Source: Salirhabdus sp. Marseille-P4669
GTDB taxonomy: Bacteria; Bacillota; Bacilli; Bacillales; Alkalibacillaceae
Assembly (NCBI RefSeq): GCF_900240405.1
Contig: NZ_OEQK01000007.1
Coordinates: 186,001 to 250,000 of the forward strand
DNA: 64,000 nucleotides
Direction of reading: 5' to 3'
Shown: positions 1 through 9,167 of the stretch, piece by piece
How the letters are laid out: every line of letters begins with the position of its first letter
Numbering within the stretch: position 1 is the stretch's first letter
Position numbers and translations under genes: made by a program
Notes under the pieces: generated by a model
What the model was told of the DNA's origin: nothing
The model's database searches: none
Seen by the model: the letters and a program-made list of their open reading frames with translations, nothing else

Positions 1-33
1 TTTGAGTTGCCATAATGATGAAATGGTGCTATC

Positions 34-60
34 TTATAATAGTTCGCTAATTGAACTATT
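34..60 (+). promoter_or_regulatory. Promoter -10 overlapped by MarR-type operator
   Basis: A TATAAT box at 35-40 is overlapped by a perfect 8-bp inverted repeat, AATAGTTC (38-45) and GAACTATT (53-60), with a 7-base spacer. A short palindrome across the -10 of a marR-exporter operon is the usual autorepressor operator layout. No good -35 at 17 bp is visible. That the downstream MarR protein binds here is inference. Confidence 0.6.
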
Positions 61-95
61 CATCTATCAAACTAATTCGGCATAGGAGTATGACA

Positions 96-539
96 ATGGA
101 TTATAAAGAGACAAAACATCTTGTTGAAGCATATACGAGTGCAATGAATCTTGTATTCCGACGTGTTACAAGTGTTATGAATGAGAAGGTTCATAAAGAG
201 CTTACAACAGACCAATTTGGAACATTACGATACTTGTATCAAAATGAGTCCTGCACAAGTTCGGATATTGCCAATGAGTTTGCGATTGGCAAAAGTGCCG
301 TAACTGCACAAATTAATCGTCTAGTAGATCGCGGATTTATCGAAAGAGTTCGAGATGAATCCGATCGACGGGTTGTTTTTTTACACTTAACAGAGGAAGG
401 AAAACAACTAGTAGAAAAAGGGAACGAAAAGCTTTATGAGGTTCTTGGGGACGTACTTTCCCATTTCGAGAAAGAAGAAGTTACAAATATTATTGAAAAG
501 CTCGAGAAATTAGCAGACATATTAGAACATAAGGAATAG
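96..539 (+). CDS. MarR family transcriptional regulator
   Basis: This is a 147-residue winged-helix repressor of the MarR family, which normally dimerises and represses an adjacent exporter until a small ligand binds. The winged helix spans about residues 39-100, with a recognition-helix region (IGKSAVTAQINRL) and the family's wing signature DESDRRVVFLHLT. The ATG at 96 is chosen because AGGAG at 85-89 sits 6 bases upstream; in-frame starts at 51 (TTG) and 90 are too far from or too close to it. The exporter gene starts ten bases after the stop, so the two form one transcription unit. The palindrome upstream suggests autorepression. The ligand is unknown. Confidence 0.9.
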   Translation: MDYKETKHLVEAYTSAMNLVFRRVTSVMNEKVHKELTTDQFGTLRYLYQNESCTSSDIANEFAIGKSAVTAQINRLVDRGFIERVRDESDRRVVFLHLTEEGKQLVEKGNEKLYEVLGDVLSHFEKEEVTNIIEKLEKLADILEHKE

Positions 540-548
540 GTGGTTGTG

Positions 549-3500
549 ATGCGAAAAATCATTCAATATCGTTGGCTTGTTTTTGTGCTTTGGATTGCGG
601 CAGCTGTTTCTTTACTAGTTTTTGCGCCAAACTTACAAGAACTAGTAAGGGAAAAGGGAGAAATTACAGTTCCTGAGGGGTATCCGTCCACCATTGCGGC
701 GGAACTAGAATCCCAAATGTCGGATGAGGGTGGAGAGAGTACGACAAGTGCTGTTCTCGTATTCCACAATGAAGATGGTTTATCAGAAGAGGAAAAGGCA
801 GAGGTTGAAGCTGCTATCCAACTATTAAAGGATCAGGAAGCACAGCTTGGCATATCGAATATTTTAGCTTTCACAGATGATGCTAGAATTGAAGAGCAGG
901 TTGTTGCCGAAGATGGCACAACAATTATAGTGCCATTTAGTGTTTCCTTAGAAAATCAAACGATTGATGAAGCGCGAGATACAATTAAGGAAAGCGTGGA
1001 ATCGATTAACGTCGAGCATTATTTAACTGGTGAGGCTTTTATTTCACAGGATATTATCATCAATTCTGAAGAAGGTTTGAAGAAAACGGAAGTCATCACC
1101 GTTGTCTTTATTATGATTATCTTGTTTATCGTATTTAAATCAGCGGTTGCACCTTTTATCCCATTATTAACAGTGGGAATTAGCTACCTTGCCGCTCAAG
1201 GTGTTGTATCTATTTTAGCGGATACTGTTGGTTTTCCATTATCGACGTTTACGCAAATCTTTATGGTAGCAGTTATGTTTGGGATTGGAACGGACTATTG
1301 TATTTTATTAATTAGTAGATTTAAAGAGGAACTGGCAAACTGTGAGTCTACAAAAGATGCCGTCGTTGCAACGTATAAATCTGCAGGGAAAACAATCGCT
1401 TTTGCTGGTATTGCTGTATTGATTGGTTTTTCAACGATTGGGTTATCCACTTTCTCTTTATACCAATCTGCTGTTGCCGTAGCGGTAGGGGTTGCGGTAG
1501 TATTAATTGCTTTACCAACACTAGTACCATTTTTCCTAGTTGTATTAGGGAAGAAGATGTTCTGGCCATTTGATAAAAACATCGATCATAAAGAAAGTAA
1601 GATTTGGAAGGCAGCAGGTACGTTCTCTTGGAAACGACCAATCATTGCATTGCTCATTGTTGCTGTGATTACACTTCCATCCGTTCTTTTTTATGATGGA
1701 TTTACGTCGTACAATTCCTTAGAGGAAATTGGCGATGATTATGAGACAGTGGCAGGATTTAATATTGTTTCCGAACGATTTGGTCCTGGTGAAACAATGC
1801 CTGCGACGGTGTTAATGAAAATAGATGAAAAGATTGATACTGCGAAGGAATTTCAAGATATTGAGATTATCTCCCAGCGCTTAGCTGATGGAGACGGGGT
1901 GAAAGCAGTACGAAGTGCAACGCGCCCAACTGGTGACTTAATTGAGGACTTTACGGTAACGAATCAAACGGGCTTACTTAGTGATGGAATTGGTCAAAGC
2001 ACGGATGGAATTGACCAAATTCAATCCGGGCTAGAAGAAGCGGCACAGCAAATTTCCGATAGTCAACCACAGTTGAAGGAAGCGGAAGAAGGAGTGAATC
2101 AGCTTCTAACTGGAACAGAAGAAGCGAATAATGGTGTAGGCGAAATGCAAACCGCACTTCAGCAAATCCAAGAAGGTATCGCTTCAGGTTCAACAGGTGC
2201 TAAGGAATTAAGAGAAAATCTAATCTTGGTTCGCGATGGCGTTCAAGAGCTGATTAACTTTAATAATGAGCTTGTTACTAGCTTAAGTGAAATAGAGCAA
2301 GGCTTAAAGCCGATCGTGGAAGGGTATAACGGATATTATGAAACTTTAACTGTTGCTTTGGATAGTTTAAAGGCAGTGCTTGAAAATAATCCGCAGCTAG
2401 GCGCTGATCAGGACTTTATGAGAGCTTTAGGTTCCATTGACGCTGTTGTAAATGGCACAGAAATGGAAGGACAAAAGGTTCCGAGCATGGCGGAGGTTAA
2501 TGGTCATCTAACTACGATTCAACAAGGCTTAACCGCTGCTATGGAGGAAATTGCAACGCAAACACAAGACAAGAATCCACAAGATTTAATTGATGGGTTG
2601 AATGGTTTGATTGCTGGGATTGAGGAGCTAGAATCTGGATTAGGTCAGGCGGCAAATGGGCAACAGCAAGTCATCAATAATGTACCTTCTTTACAAGATG
2701 GCCTAACGCAAATGTATGGTGGCCAAGAAGAGCTGAAAAATGCTTTTGTTACGATGCAAGAGCAAATGGGAGAGCTTTCTTCTGGTCTAACGGAAGGTGC
2801 AGATGGCCTGGAGCAGGTTTCCTCTGGTTTGTCTGAGGTACAAAGCTATTTAGAGGAGTTTTCAAGTGAAGACGAGACCTCTTCTCCAATGGTTAACATT
2901 CCAGAAGAAGCATTAGAAAATGAAGAATTTATGGAAGGTATTCAACCATATTTATCTGAAGATGGTACGATTGTGAAATTTGAAGTCGTATTAGAATACA
3001 ACCCATATTCAACAGAAGCGAAGGATGCAATTGGCGATATTGCAGAAATTGCAGACGGTGCGAAGAAGAATACTATTTTTGCAGATAGCGAGACAGCTAT
3101 TGGTGGAGTAAGTAGTATGAATAATGACTTGCAAAATATTTCGGATGAGGATTATTCACGTACAGTTGTTTTAATGCTAATCGGTATTTTCATTATGCTT
3201 GTGATCTTACTTCGATCCCTTGTTATGCCAATTTACTTAATTGGTTCCCTAATCCTAACGTACTTTACATCGATGGGAATTGCGGAATTCATTTTCGTAA
3301 ATATGGTAGGATATGAGGGCTTAACATGGGCCGTTCCATTCTTTGCCTTCGTGATGTTAATGGCTCTTGGAATTGACTACAGCATTTTCTTAATGGATCG
3401 TTTCAAAGAATATGGTGAGCTAAGCATTCAAGAAGCGTTAATCACAGCGATGAAAAATATGGGAACGGTAATATTATCTGCAGCGATTATTTTAGGTGGA

Positions 3501-3665
3501 ACGTTCGCAGCAATGTTACCATCTGGTGTATTATCTATTTTACAAATCGCAACCGTTGTATTAGCCGGCTTATTCCTATATGCATTTGTGATTATTCCAT
3601 TATTCATACCAATTATGGTGAAGCTATTTGGCAATGCCAATTGGTGGCCGTTTAACCGTAATTAA
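549..3665 (+). CDS. MMPL/RND family membrane exporter
   Basis: This is a 1038-residue transporter of the MMPL (RND superfamily) type, likely a proton-driven exporter of hydrophobic compounds or lipids. Two membrane bundles (about residues 180-330 and 875-1030) each carry the conserved Gly-x-Asp-Tyr signature, GIGTDYCILL near 246 and ALGIDYSIFL near 940, the putative proton-relay positions. An N-terminal membrane anchor precedes an extracytoplasmic domain. The second large loop (about 470-780) is rich in heptads with Gly, Gln and Glu and looks coiled-coil, as in YdfJ/YhgE-like proteins. The ATG at 549 is chosen because AGGTGG lies just upstream; a GTG at 540 is also in frame. It is co-transcribed with the MarR gene and ends at a strong terminator. 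Confidence 0.9.
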   Translation: MRKIIQYRWLVFVLWIAAAVSLLVFAPNLQELVREKGEITVPEGYPSTIAAELESQMSDEGGESTTSAVLVFHNEDGLSEEEKAEVEAAIQLLKDQEAQLGISNILAFTDDARIEEQVVAEDGTTIIVPFSVSLENQTIDEARDTIKESVESINVEHYLTGEAFISQDIIINSEEGLKKTEVITVVFIMIILFIVFKSAVAPFIPLLTVGISYLAAQGVVSILADTVGFPLSTFTQIFMVAVMFGIGTDYCILLISRFKEELANCESTKDAVVATYKSAGKTIAFAGIAVLIGFSTIGLSTFSLYQSAVAVAVGVAVVLIALPTLVPFFLVVLGKKMFWPFDKNIDHKESKIWKAAGTFSWKRPIIALLIVAVITLPSVLFYDGFTSYNSLEEIGDDYETVAGFNIVSERFGPGETMPATVLMKIDEKIDTAKEFQDIEIISQRLADGDGVKAVRSATRPTGDLIEDFTVTNQTGLLSDGIGQSTDGIDQIQSGLEEAAQQISDSQPQLKEAEEGVNQLLTGTEEANNGVGEMQTALQQIQEGIASGSTGAKELRENLILVRDGVQELINFNNELVTSLSEIEQGLKPIVEGYNGYYETLTVALDSLKAVLENNPQLGADQDFMRALGSIDAVVNGTEMEGQKVPSMAEVNGHLTTIQQGLTAAMEEIATQTQDKNPQDLIDGLNGLIAGIEELESGLGQAANGQQQVINNVPSLQDGLTQMYGGQEELKNAFVTMQEQMGELSSGLTEGADGLEQVSSGLSEVQSYLEEFSSEDETSSPMVNIPEEALENEEFMEGIQPYLSEDGTIVKFEVVLEYNPYSTEAKDAIGDIAEIADGAKKNTIFADSETAIGGVSSMNNDLQNISDEDYSRTVVLMLIGIFIMLVILLRSLVMPIYLIGSLILTYFTSMGIAEFIFVNMVGYEGLTWAVPFFAFVMLMALGIDYSIFLMDRFKEYGELSIQEALITAMKNMGTVILSAAIILGGTFAAMLPSGVLSILQIATVVLAGLFLYAFVIIPLFIPIMVKLFGNANWWPFNRN

Positions 3666-3668
3666 GGG

Positions 3669-3704
3669 AAATCCCTCTAGAGTAATTTCTAGAGGGATTT
3701 TTAT
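3669..3704 (+). terminator. Rho-independent terminator of the marR-MMPL operon
   Basis: A perfect 13-bp stem, AAATCCCTCTAGA with TCTAGAGGGATTT around a 6-base loop, is followed by a short T-rich tail four bases after the MMPL stop codon. Confidence 0.9.
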
Positions 3705-3709
3705 ATAGG

Positions 3710-3904
3710 TTAACTCGTTATGATCATTAATAGAGAACTTCCTGCCCAAAGGATATAGGCAATTTGCGTTGTGAAGTACATCGCTTTTTCAAACGGAGAA
3801 AGCTTTCGTTCCCGTTTGATTCTTCTAAGCTGGAAAAAATAAATAAAGGAGCATAATACGAGTAATAAAACGGATATATCATAAAGAATGGTTAGTATGG
3901 TAAT
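3710..3904 (-). CDS. Small membrane protein with apparent ATT start
   Basis: An open frame of 64 codons runs on the minus strand, with one hydrophobic segment near the N-terminus, a basic stretch (QLRRIKRERK), then a second hydrophobic segment and a TAA stop. It has no in-frame ATG, GTG or TTG at its beginning. The first plausible initiator is ATT at 3902-3904, 10 bases downstream of a strong AAGGAG (complement of 3915-3920), and a stop codon lies just upstream in frame. The composition looks protein-like and fills the gap between two genes. The family is not recognised. A start mutated by sequencing error or decay is the alternative. Confidence 0.5.
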   Translation of the reverse strand: MTILTILYDISVLLLVLCSFIYFFQLRRIKRERKLSPFEKAMYFTTQIAYILWAGSSLLMIITS

Positions 3905-4032
3905 AAGTATTCATCTCCTTACGCTAGTTATATATTGATGTAATTTATGGGGGTGGAAAGGGTTTTGGTTTTACTTAGAAGAATACATATATGGAAATGA
4001 GGTTTTCTCGGAAACAAAGGAGCGTATCAAAC

Positions 4033-4425
4033 ATGAATATTCGACCATACGAAGAAAAGGACTTCCCATTTATTCATCAGCTTAATGAAGCAGAGGGCTG
4101 GAGCAATCTAGTAAAACATAAAGAAATCACGGAAAAGGCCTGGAGAGATTCGAATGTTACCTTTGTAGTAGAAGAAGCGGGTGAGATTGTCGGTTATGTG
4201 AGAGGGATTACGGACGGACATGTCACATTATATGTATGTGAATTGCTAATAAGGAAATCCCATCGTGGAAAAGGTATTGGGACTACGTTACTTAAGGAAA
4301 TTCATCATTTATACCCGACAACAAGAATGGAGCTTTTAGCATCAACGACTTCCAAATCCTTTTACGAAAAAGAAAAATTTCGGCCGTTTTATGCGTTCCG
4401 AAAAACAATCGAGGAATGGGAATAA
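4033..4425 (+). CDS. GNAT family N-acetyltransferase
   Basis: This is a 130-residue acetyl-CoA-dependent acetyltransferase with a single GNAT domain. The acetyl-CoA pyrophosphate loop is the basic Gly-rich stretch RKSHRGKGIGTTLL near residues 75-88. The C-terminal SFYEKEKFRPFY motif is typical of the last helix and strand. The ATG at 4033 is chosen because AAAGGAG is correctly placed; an in-frame ATG at 3991 lacks one. The substrate is unknown. Confidence 0.85.
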   Translation: MNIRPYEEKDFPFIHQLNEAEGWSNLVKHKEITEKAWRDSNVTFVVEEAGEIVGYVRGITDGHVTLYVCELLIRKSHRGKGIGTTLLKEIHHLYPTTRMELLASTTSKSFYEKEKFRPFYAFRKTIEEWE

Positions 4426-4471
4426 AAAGGGACACCTCCACTCCGTGTAATTGGAGCGGATATGTCCCTTT
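4426..4471. terminator. Bidirectional terminator between convergent genes
   Basis: AAAGGGACA (4426-4434) pairs with TGTCCCTTT (4463-4471), with inner pairing CTCCA/TGGAG. It lies between the stop codons of the GNAT gene and the convergent permease gene and overlaps the latter's stop. Confidence 0.75.
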
Positions 4472-5363
4472 ATTGTTTCATTTTCGGGTCCATCGCATCT
4501 CGAAGCCCATCGCCCATTAAATTAAAGCCGAGCACAGTTAACATAATCGCAAGTCCTGGGAAAATCATCGTCCATGGTGCTTGCACGAAGTATGCCCTTG
4601 AATCATCAAGCATTTTTCCCCAATCTAAATCAGGGGATTGAGCTCCAAGTCCGAGGAAGCTTAAGGCCGCGACTTCAATAATTGCAGTGGCAATAGCTAA
4701 TGTACCTTGCACAATTACGGGGGAGATGCTATTCGGTATAATATGATGAGTTAAGATGCGAAAATTACTCATTCCAATAGCGCGTGCTGCGGTAATATAT
4801 TCTTCTTCCTTAACGCTTAACACCTTGGAACGAATTAGCCTCCCAAATAACGGCACATTCACAATCGCGATGGCAATTAAAGCATTCTGTAAGTCAGGCC
4901 CTAGAATGGCAACGATTGCGATTGCGAGTAGAATGCTAGGGAAGGCAAGCATGATATCAAAAATACGAGAAATAATGGTATCAATCCAGCGCCCGTAGAA
5001 TCCGGCGACAACTCCTAATAAACTTCCCACTATAATAGAGCCAATAACGGCCGTAAAGCCAACCATAAGGGAGATTCGCGCTCCCATAATGACACGGGAT
5101 AATATATCTCGTCCGAAGTCATCGGTTCCGAACCAATGTGTGGAAGAAGGAGCTTCAAATCGATCTAACAATATTTGTTCATTCGGTTCATAAGGCATCA
5201 GCAATGGAGCGAATATTGCAATGAAGATAAAAAAGATGACGATGAATGTACCGACTAGGGCAATTTTATTCTTTTTAAAGCTTCTCCATGCATCGCGCCA
5301 TGGGGAAGAAACCTTTTCCTTTTTCATTGGCTGATTTACCTTTGCCTGTGCAGGTTGTGACAA
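4470..5363 (-). CDS. Peptide ABC transporter permease (OppC/DppC type)
   Basis: This is a 297-residue inner-membrane permease, the second channel subunit of an oligopeptide/dipeptide ABC importer. A cytoplasmic N-terminus is followed by a first membrane helix near residues 35-57 and the long OppC-type extracellular loop containing HWFGTDDFGRDILSRV. Five more helices follow. The EAA loop that docks the ATPases includes AARAIGMSNFRILTHHIIPNSISPVIV. It is the last gene of a five-gene minus-strand operon (ATPase, ATPase, binding protein, permease, permease), 17 bases after the dppB-like gene. Confidence 0.92.
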   Translation of the reverse strand: MSQPAQAKVNQPMKKEKVSSPWRDAWRSFKKNKIALVGTFIVIFFIFIAIFAPLLMPYEPNEQILLDRFEAPSSTHWFGTDDFGRDILSRVIMGARISLMVGFTAVIGSIIVGSLLGVVAGFYGRWIDTIISRIFDIMLAFPSILLAIAIVAILGPDLQNALIAIAIVNVPLFGRLIRSKVLSVKEEEYITAARAIGMSNFRILTHHIIPNSISPVIVQGTLAIATAIIEVAALSFLGLGAQSPDLDWGKMLDDSRAYFVQAPWTMIFPGLAIMLTVLGFNLMGDGLRDAMDPKMKQ

Positions 5364-5380
5364 TAATATCTCCTCCTTCC

Positions 5381-6385
5381 TTATTTGTATTTGATTCGTG
5401 GGTCTACTGCGGCGTATAACAAGTCCACGATTAAGTTAATGAAGACAAAGATGGTTGCGATGATGAGAATTCCAGACTGAATAACTGGGTAGTCACGGGC
5501 TTCAATGGCATCGTAAATGTAGCGACCGATTCCTGGCCATCCGAAAATTGTTTCGGTAAGAATAGCACCACCTAGTAAAAGGCCGGTTTGTAGTCCGATG
5601 ACGGTTAGAACTGGAATTACCGCATTGCGTAGGGAGTGCTTGTACACGACCCAAAAGCTACTTAATCCTTTGGCGCGAGCCGTACGTATGTAATCTGCCT
5701 TCATCACCTCGAGCATACTAGCGCGGGTCATTCGAGCAATGATTGCCATTGGAATGGTTGCAAGAGCGACCCCTGGTAAGATGAGATGGCTTACCACTTC
5801 TTTAAATGCTTTAAAGTCCCCTTGTAGCAACGTATCAATTAAATAAAAGTTGGTTACCGTATCAATGGTGGTGGATGGGTCTGTTCGGCCTGTGGATGGA
5901 AGCCAGCCTAATTTTACCGAGAAGATATATTGTTCCATTAAACCGAGCCAGAAAATAGGAATCGAAACGCCGATTAACGCAATAACCATCGCAATATAAT
6001 CGAACCAAGAGTTATGAAACCATGCACTAATAATCCCTGCATTCACCCCAACAAAAATAGCAATAAGCATTGCGACAAAGGTAAGCTCCATGGTTGCAGC
6101 TAAGTAACCCCATATTTCCTCACTTATCGGTGTTTTCGTTTTTAAAGAAGTGCCTAAATCTCCTGTAAACAGGTCTCCCATATAGGTGAAATATTGAAGA
6201 AGCAAGGGCTGGTCTAATCCTAGTTGCTTTTCCACCTCTAGAATGGCATCTGCGGTTGCCCTTTGTCCCAAAATGACCTGTGCAGGATTCCCAGGAATTA
6301 AATGAATGATTGAAAATACGAGTACACTAACACCAAACAAAACAGGGATAAGCAGTAATATGCGTCTTATCGTATAGGCGCCCAT
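5381..6385 (-). CDS. Peptide ABC transporter permease (OppB/DppB type)
   Basis: This is a 334-residue permease, the first channel subunit of the peptide importer. It begins with the family signature RRILLLIPVLFGVSVLVF and the LIPGNPAQVILGQRAT stretch, and has about six membrane helices. The EAA docking motif (RTARAKGLSSFWVVYKHSLRNAVIPVLT) lies near residues 220-248, and the family C-terminus (LYAAVDPRIKY) is present. A hairpin lies between it and the binding-protein gene, so it is probably expressed below the level of the binding protein. Confidence 0.93.
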   Translation of the reverse strand: MGAYTIRRILLLIPVLFGVSVLVFSIIHLIPGNPAQVILGQRATADAILEVEKQLGLDQPLLLQYFTYMGDLFTGDLGTSLKTKTPISEEIWGYLAATMELTFVAMLIAIFVGVNAGIISAWFHNSWFDYIAMVIALIGVSIPIFWLGLMEQYIFSVKLGWLPSTGRTDPSTTIDTVTNFYLIDTLLQGDFKAFKEVVSHLILPGVALATIPMAIIARMTRASMLEVMKADYIRTARAKGLSSFWVVYKHSLRNAVIPVLTVIGLQTGLLLGGAILTETIFGWPGIGRYIYDAIEARDYPVIQSGILIIATIFVFINLIVDLLYAAVDPRIKYK

Positions 6386-6425
6386 GTATTGTTCACCTCC
6401 CTAAAAAAAGTGGTGATGAGTAAGA

Positions 6426-6448
6426 AAGGGGAGTGTCACACTCCCCTT
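6426..6448 (-). terminator. Intercistronic hairpin / partial terminator
   Basis: A perfect 10-bp stem, AAGGGGAGTG with CACTCCCCTT around a 3-base loop, is followed on the minus strand by TTTCTT. It lies between the binding-protein stop and the first permease gene. Hairpins in this position commonly reduce transcription into, or stabilise mRNA upstream of, the permease genes. Confidence 0.65.
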
Positions 6449-6478
6449 GATTCTTCCATCTATTATCACAAATCTAAG

Positions 6479-8149
6479 TTACTCCGAAATGGATGTATTG
6501 GTTACTGCCTCGGAACCGGTTGGGTGAGGAACATAACCACTTACAGATTTCTTCGCAGCTACAACAGGAGTGGAGTGTACTAATGGAACCCATGGAGCAT
6601 CCTTATGAATGATTTCCTGTGCTTGTTTGTAAAGCTCATTCCGTTGTTCTTGATCTGTAATGGTTTGGGCTTCAATTAAAATGTCGTGTAATTCATCATT
6701 TGCGTAGTGTGTATTGTTGTTACTTCCGATGCTGTCTTTATCTAGTAAGGTGTAGATAAAGTTGTCGGCATCCCCATTATCCCCAGTCCAACCAAGTAAG
6801 AAGGCATCAAATTCCCCAGCTGTCGCTTGTTCAATATAAGATGCCCAGTCTGTTGTTTGGAGATTGGCAGTGACACCAACTTGGGCAAAGCTTTGTTGGA
6901 TGACTTCGGCAATTTTTTCTCCCTCTGGAATATATGGACGTGGTACAGGCATATACCAAAGGTCAATTTCAAAGCCATCTGGGTATCCAGCTTCTGCAAG
7001 CAATTCCTTTGCTAACTCCGGATCATACGCATAATCTTCAATTTCATCATTATAGCCTTCCACAGATGGAGGCATTACGGTTTTCGCGGGCTCTGCGTAA
7101 CCTGCGTAAAACGCTTCGATTAAATCCTTTTTCGGTACCGCATGGCTTAAGGCAACACGAACTGCTGGATCCGATAGTGGGTTGTCGCGGTTAACGGTAA
7201 AGCCAAGGTATCCTACGTTCATCGATGGACGCTCAATAATTTGTAGATTTGGATCGTCTTCTACACGCTGTATATCAGATGGGTTTAATCCATCAATAAG
7301 GTCCACTTCCCCAGTCATTAGGGCGTTTAAGCGGGCAGAGTTATCAGGAATAACAGTGTAGATGACTTCATCAAGCTTAGGTAAGCCTTCCTTCCAGTAA
7401 TCTGGATTCTTCTCTAATACGATACGCTCTTCACGGCGCCATTCAACAAATTTAAATGGACCAGTACCTACTGGATTTTGATTGAATTCTTCAGCACCCA
7501 TTTCCTCAAGCGCTGTAGGAGATGCAATACCAAATGGACTCATGGCCAAGTTTTTCAAGAATGGGGCTTGTGGACGCTTTAATGTGAACACAACGGTATG
7601 CTCATCTGTCGCTTCGACGCTTTCAATAATGTGGCCTTCATCCCCTTTATAGCCACCAAACATCGTGTAGTAAGGGAACTGCTCGGCATCTCCATTCATC
7701 CAACGCTCAAAGTTATAAACAACTGCTTCGGCATTGAAATCTGTGCCATCGTGGAACTTAACCCCTTCTTCGAGTGTGAATGTGTAGGTTAATCCATCAT
7801 CAGACACATCCCATTCCTTAGCTAAGTTAGGTTGAATCGTTGTATCCTGTTCCCCGTACGTTAGCAAGGATTCAAAAATATTCTCTGTTACGCGAAAGGT
7901 TTCCCCTTCTGTTGTTGTGATTGGGTCGAGTGCAGTAGAGTCTCCCCCTCTCGCATAAATTAGTGTTCCACCAGTACTTTCGGCAGGCTCCTCTGATTCG
8001 GTCGGCTCCTCTGTCTCTTCTTTCGTTTCACCAGGCTCTTCCGTTTCTTCGCTTTGTTCAGGCTCCTCTTCATCGTTACTACAGCCTATTAATACTAGAG
8101 ATAGCATAAAGGTAAGCAGTAGTAATAGAAGCCAAGGTTTCCTTTTCAT
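6479..8149 (-). CDS. Peptide ABC transporter substrate-binding lipoprotein
   Basis: This is a 556-residue extracellular peptide-binding lipoprotein (SBP_bac_5 family, OppA/DppE-like) that delivers substrate to the adjacent permeases. A lipoprotein signal (MKRKPW then a Leu-rich core) ends in lipobox LIGC with the lipid-modified Cys at residue 23. An acidic Glu/Thr/Ser linker of about 40 residues precedes the binding domain. The family signature is AKEWDVSDDGLTYTFTLEEGVKFHDG. The ATG at 8149 is used because translation from the far upstream GTG at 8347 would bury the signal peptide and overlap the ATPase gene. It is the third gene of the operon. Confidence 0.93.
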   Translation of the reverse strand: MKRKPWLLLLLLTFMLSLVLIGCSNDEEEPEQSEETEEPGETKEETEEPTESEEPAESTGGTLIYARGGDSTALDPITTTEGETFRVTENIFESLLTYGEQDTTIQPNLAKEWDVSDDGLTYTFTLEEGVKFHDGTDFNAEAVVYNFERWMNGDAEQFPYYTMFGGYKGDEGHIIESVEATDEHTVVFTLKRPQAPFLKNLAMSPFGIASPTALEEMGAEEFNQNPVGTGPFKFVEWRREERIVLEKNPDYWKEGLPKLDEVIYTVIPDNSARLNALMTGEVDLIDGLNPSDIQRVEDDPNLQIIERPSMNVGYLGFTVNRDNPLSDPAVRVALSHAVPKKDLIEAFYAGYAEPAKTVMPPSVEGYNDEIEDYAYDPELAKELLAEAGYPDGFEIDLWYMPVPRPYIPEGEKIAEVIQQSFAQVGVTANLQTTDWASYIEQATAGEFDAFLLGWTGDNGDADNFIYTLLDKDSIGSNNNTHYANDELHDILIEAQTITDQEQRNELYKQAQEIIHKDAPWVPLVHSTPVVAAKKSVSGYVPHPTGSEAVTNTSISE

Positions 8150-8183
8150 TCTGGCATTCCCCCTATTATTGGTGTTCAATATG

Positions 8184-9167
8184 TCAATGCTGCATATCCT
8201 CTTCATATAGATGACATGCAACATAGTGACCAGGCTCCATTTCCTTAAACTCAGGTCGGACCTTCTTGCAAATTTCCATGCATGCTTTACATCTCGTATG
8301 GAACACACAGCCCTTTGGCGGATTAGATGGACTTGGGATTTCTCCACCTAACACATCTTCACTTTGACTTTTCACTTCTGGATCTGGAATTGGAACGGCT
8401 GATAGTAAGGCTTCGGTATATGGATGCAGTGGTTTCTCGTACAATTTCTCCGCATCGGTTAATTCTACTAGCGTCCCTAAATACATCACTCCGACACGAT
8501 CACTGATTTGGCGGACCACACTCAAGTCATGAGCAATAAATAAATAGGTCAATTTAAATTCCTCTTGTAAGTCTTTTAATAGATTCAAAACCTGTGATTG
8601 AATCGAGACATCTAATGCGGAAACAGGCTCATCGGCTATAATAAGCTTTGGTTGTGTCATTAAGGCTCGTGCAATACCAATTCGCTGACGTTGTCCACCA
8701 CTAAATTGGTGAGGATAACGCTTTAAATGGTAGGAATCGAGACCGACCACCTCGATCATTTTTCGAACCATTTTTTTTCGTTCTTCCTTCGTTCCTTTCT
8801 TATGTACAATTAGCGGCTCTTCTAAAATTTTTTCTACCGTATGACGTGGATTTAGAGAAGCAAAGGGATCTTGGAAAATAAGCTGCATATCCTCTCGAAG
8901 TGCTTTTACCTCTTTGGTTGATAGTTTCGTTACTTCTTTTTCTTCAAATGTGATCGAGCCATCTGTCGCCTCGAGTAAGCGTAAAAGCAGTCGTCCTGTA
9001 GTCGATTTTCCTGATCCACTTTCTCCGACTAAACCTAGCGTTTCTCCTTTTCTAATAGTAAAAGATATGTTATCCACGGCTTTGATATCACCTATTTTTC
9101 GGTCTAAAACGCCACCGGTTATTGGAAAGTATTTTTTTAGATTTTTCACTTCCACTAATGTGCTCAT
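8184..9167 (-). CDS. Peptide ABC transporter ATP-binding protein (OppF/DppF type)
   Basis: This is a 327-residue cytoplasmic ATPase of the peptide importer. It has Walker A GESGSGKST, Q-loop LIFQDPFASLNP, signature FSGGQRQRIGIARAL, Walker B LIIADEPVSALD and an H-loop His in AHDLSVV. The C-terminal oligo_HPY region contains the Cys-rich CVFHTRCKACMEICKKVRP motif, typical of OppD/F-type ATPases that bind an Fe-S cluster or metal. Its start overlaps the previous ATPase stop by 4 bases (ATGA), indicating translational coupling. Confidence 0.94.
   Translation of the reverse strand: MSTLVEVKNLKKYFPITGGVLDRKIGDIKAVDNISFTIRKGETLGLVGESGSGKSTTGRLLLRLLEATDGSITFEEKEVTKLSTKEVKALREDMQLIFQDPFASLNPRHTVEKILEEPLIVHKKGTKEERKKMVRKMIEVVGLDSYHLKRYPHQFSGGQRQRIGIARALMTQPKLIIADEPVSALDVSIQSQVLNLLKDLQEEFKLTYLFIAHDLSVVRQISDRVGVMYLGTLVELTDAEKLYEKPLHPYTEALLSAVPIPDPEVKSQSEDVLGGEIPSPSNPPKGCVFHTRCKACMEICKKVRPEFKEMEPGHYVACHLYEEDMQH

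Noticed and set aside
8150..8347. Upstream extension of the peptide-binding lipoprotein frame
   Set aside because: It would bury the lipoprotein signal peptide and overlaps the ATPase gene; the ATG at 8149 has the right signal sequence directly after it.
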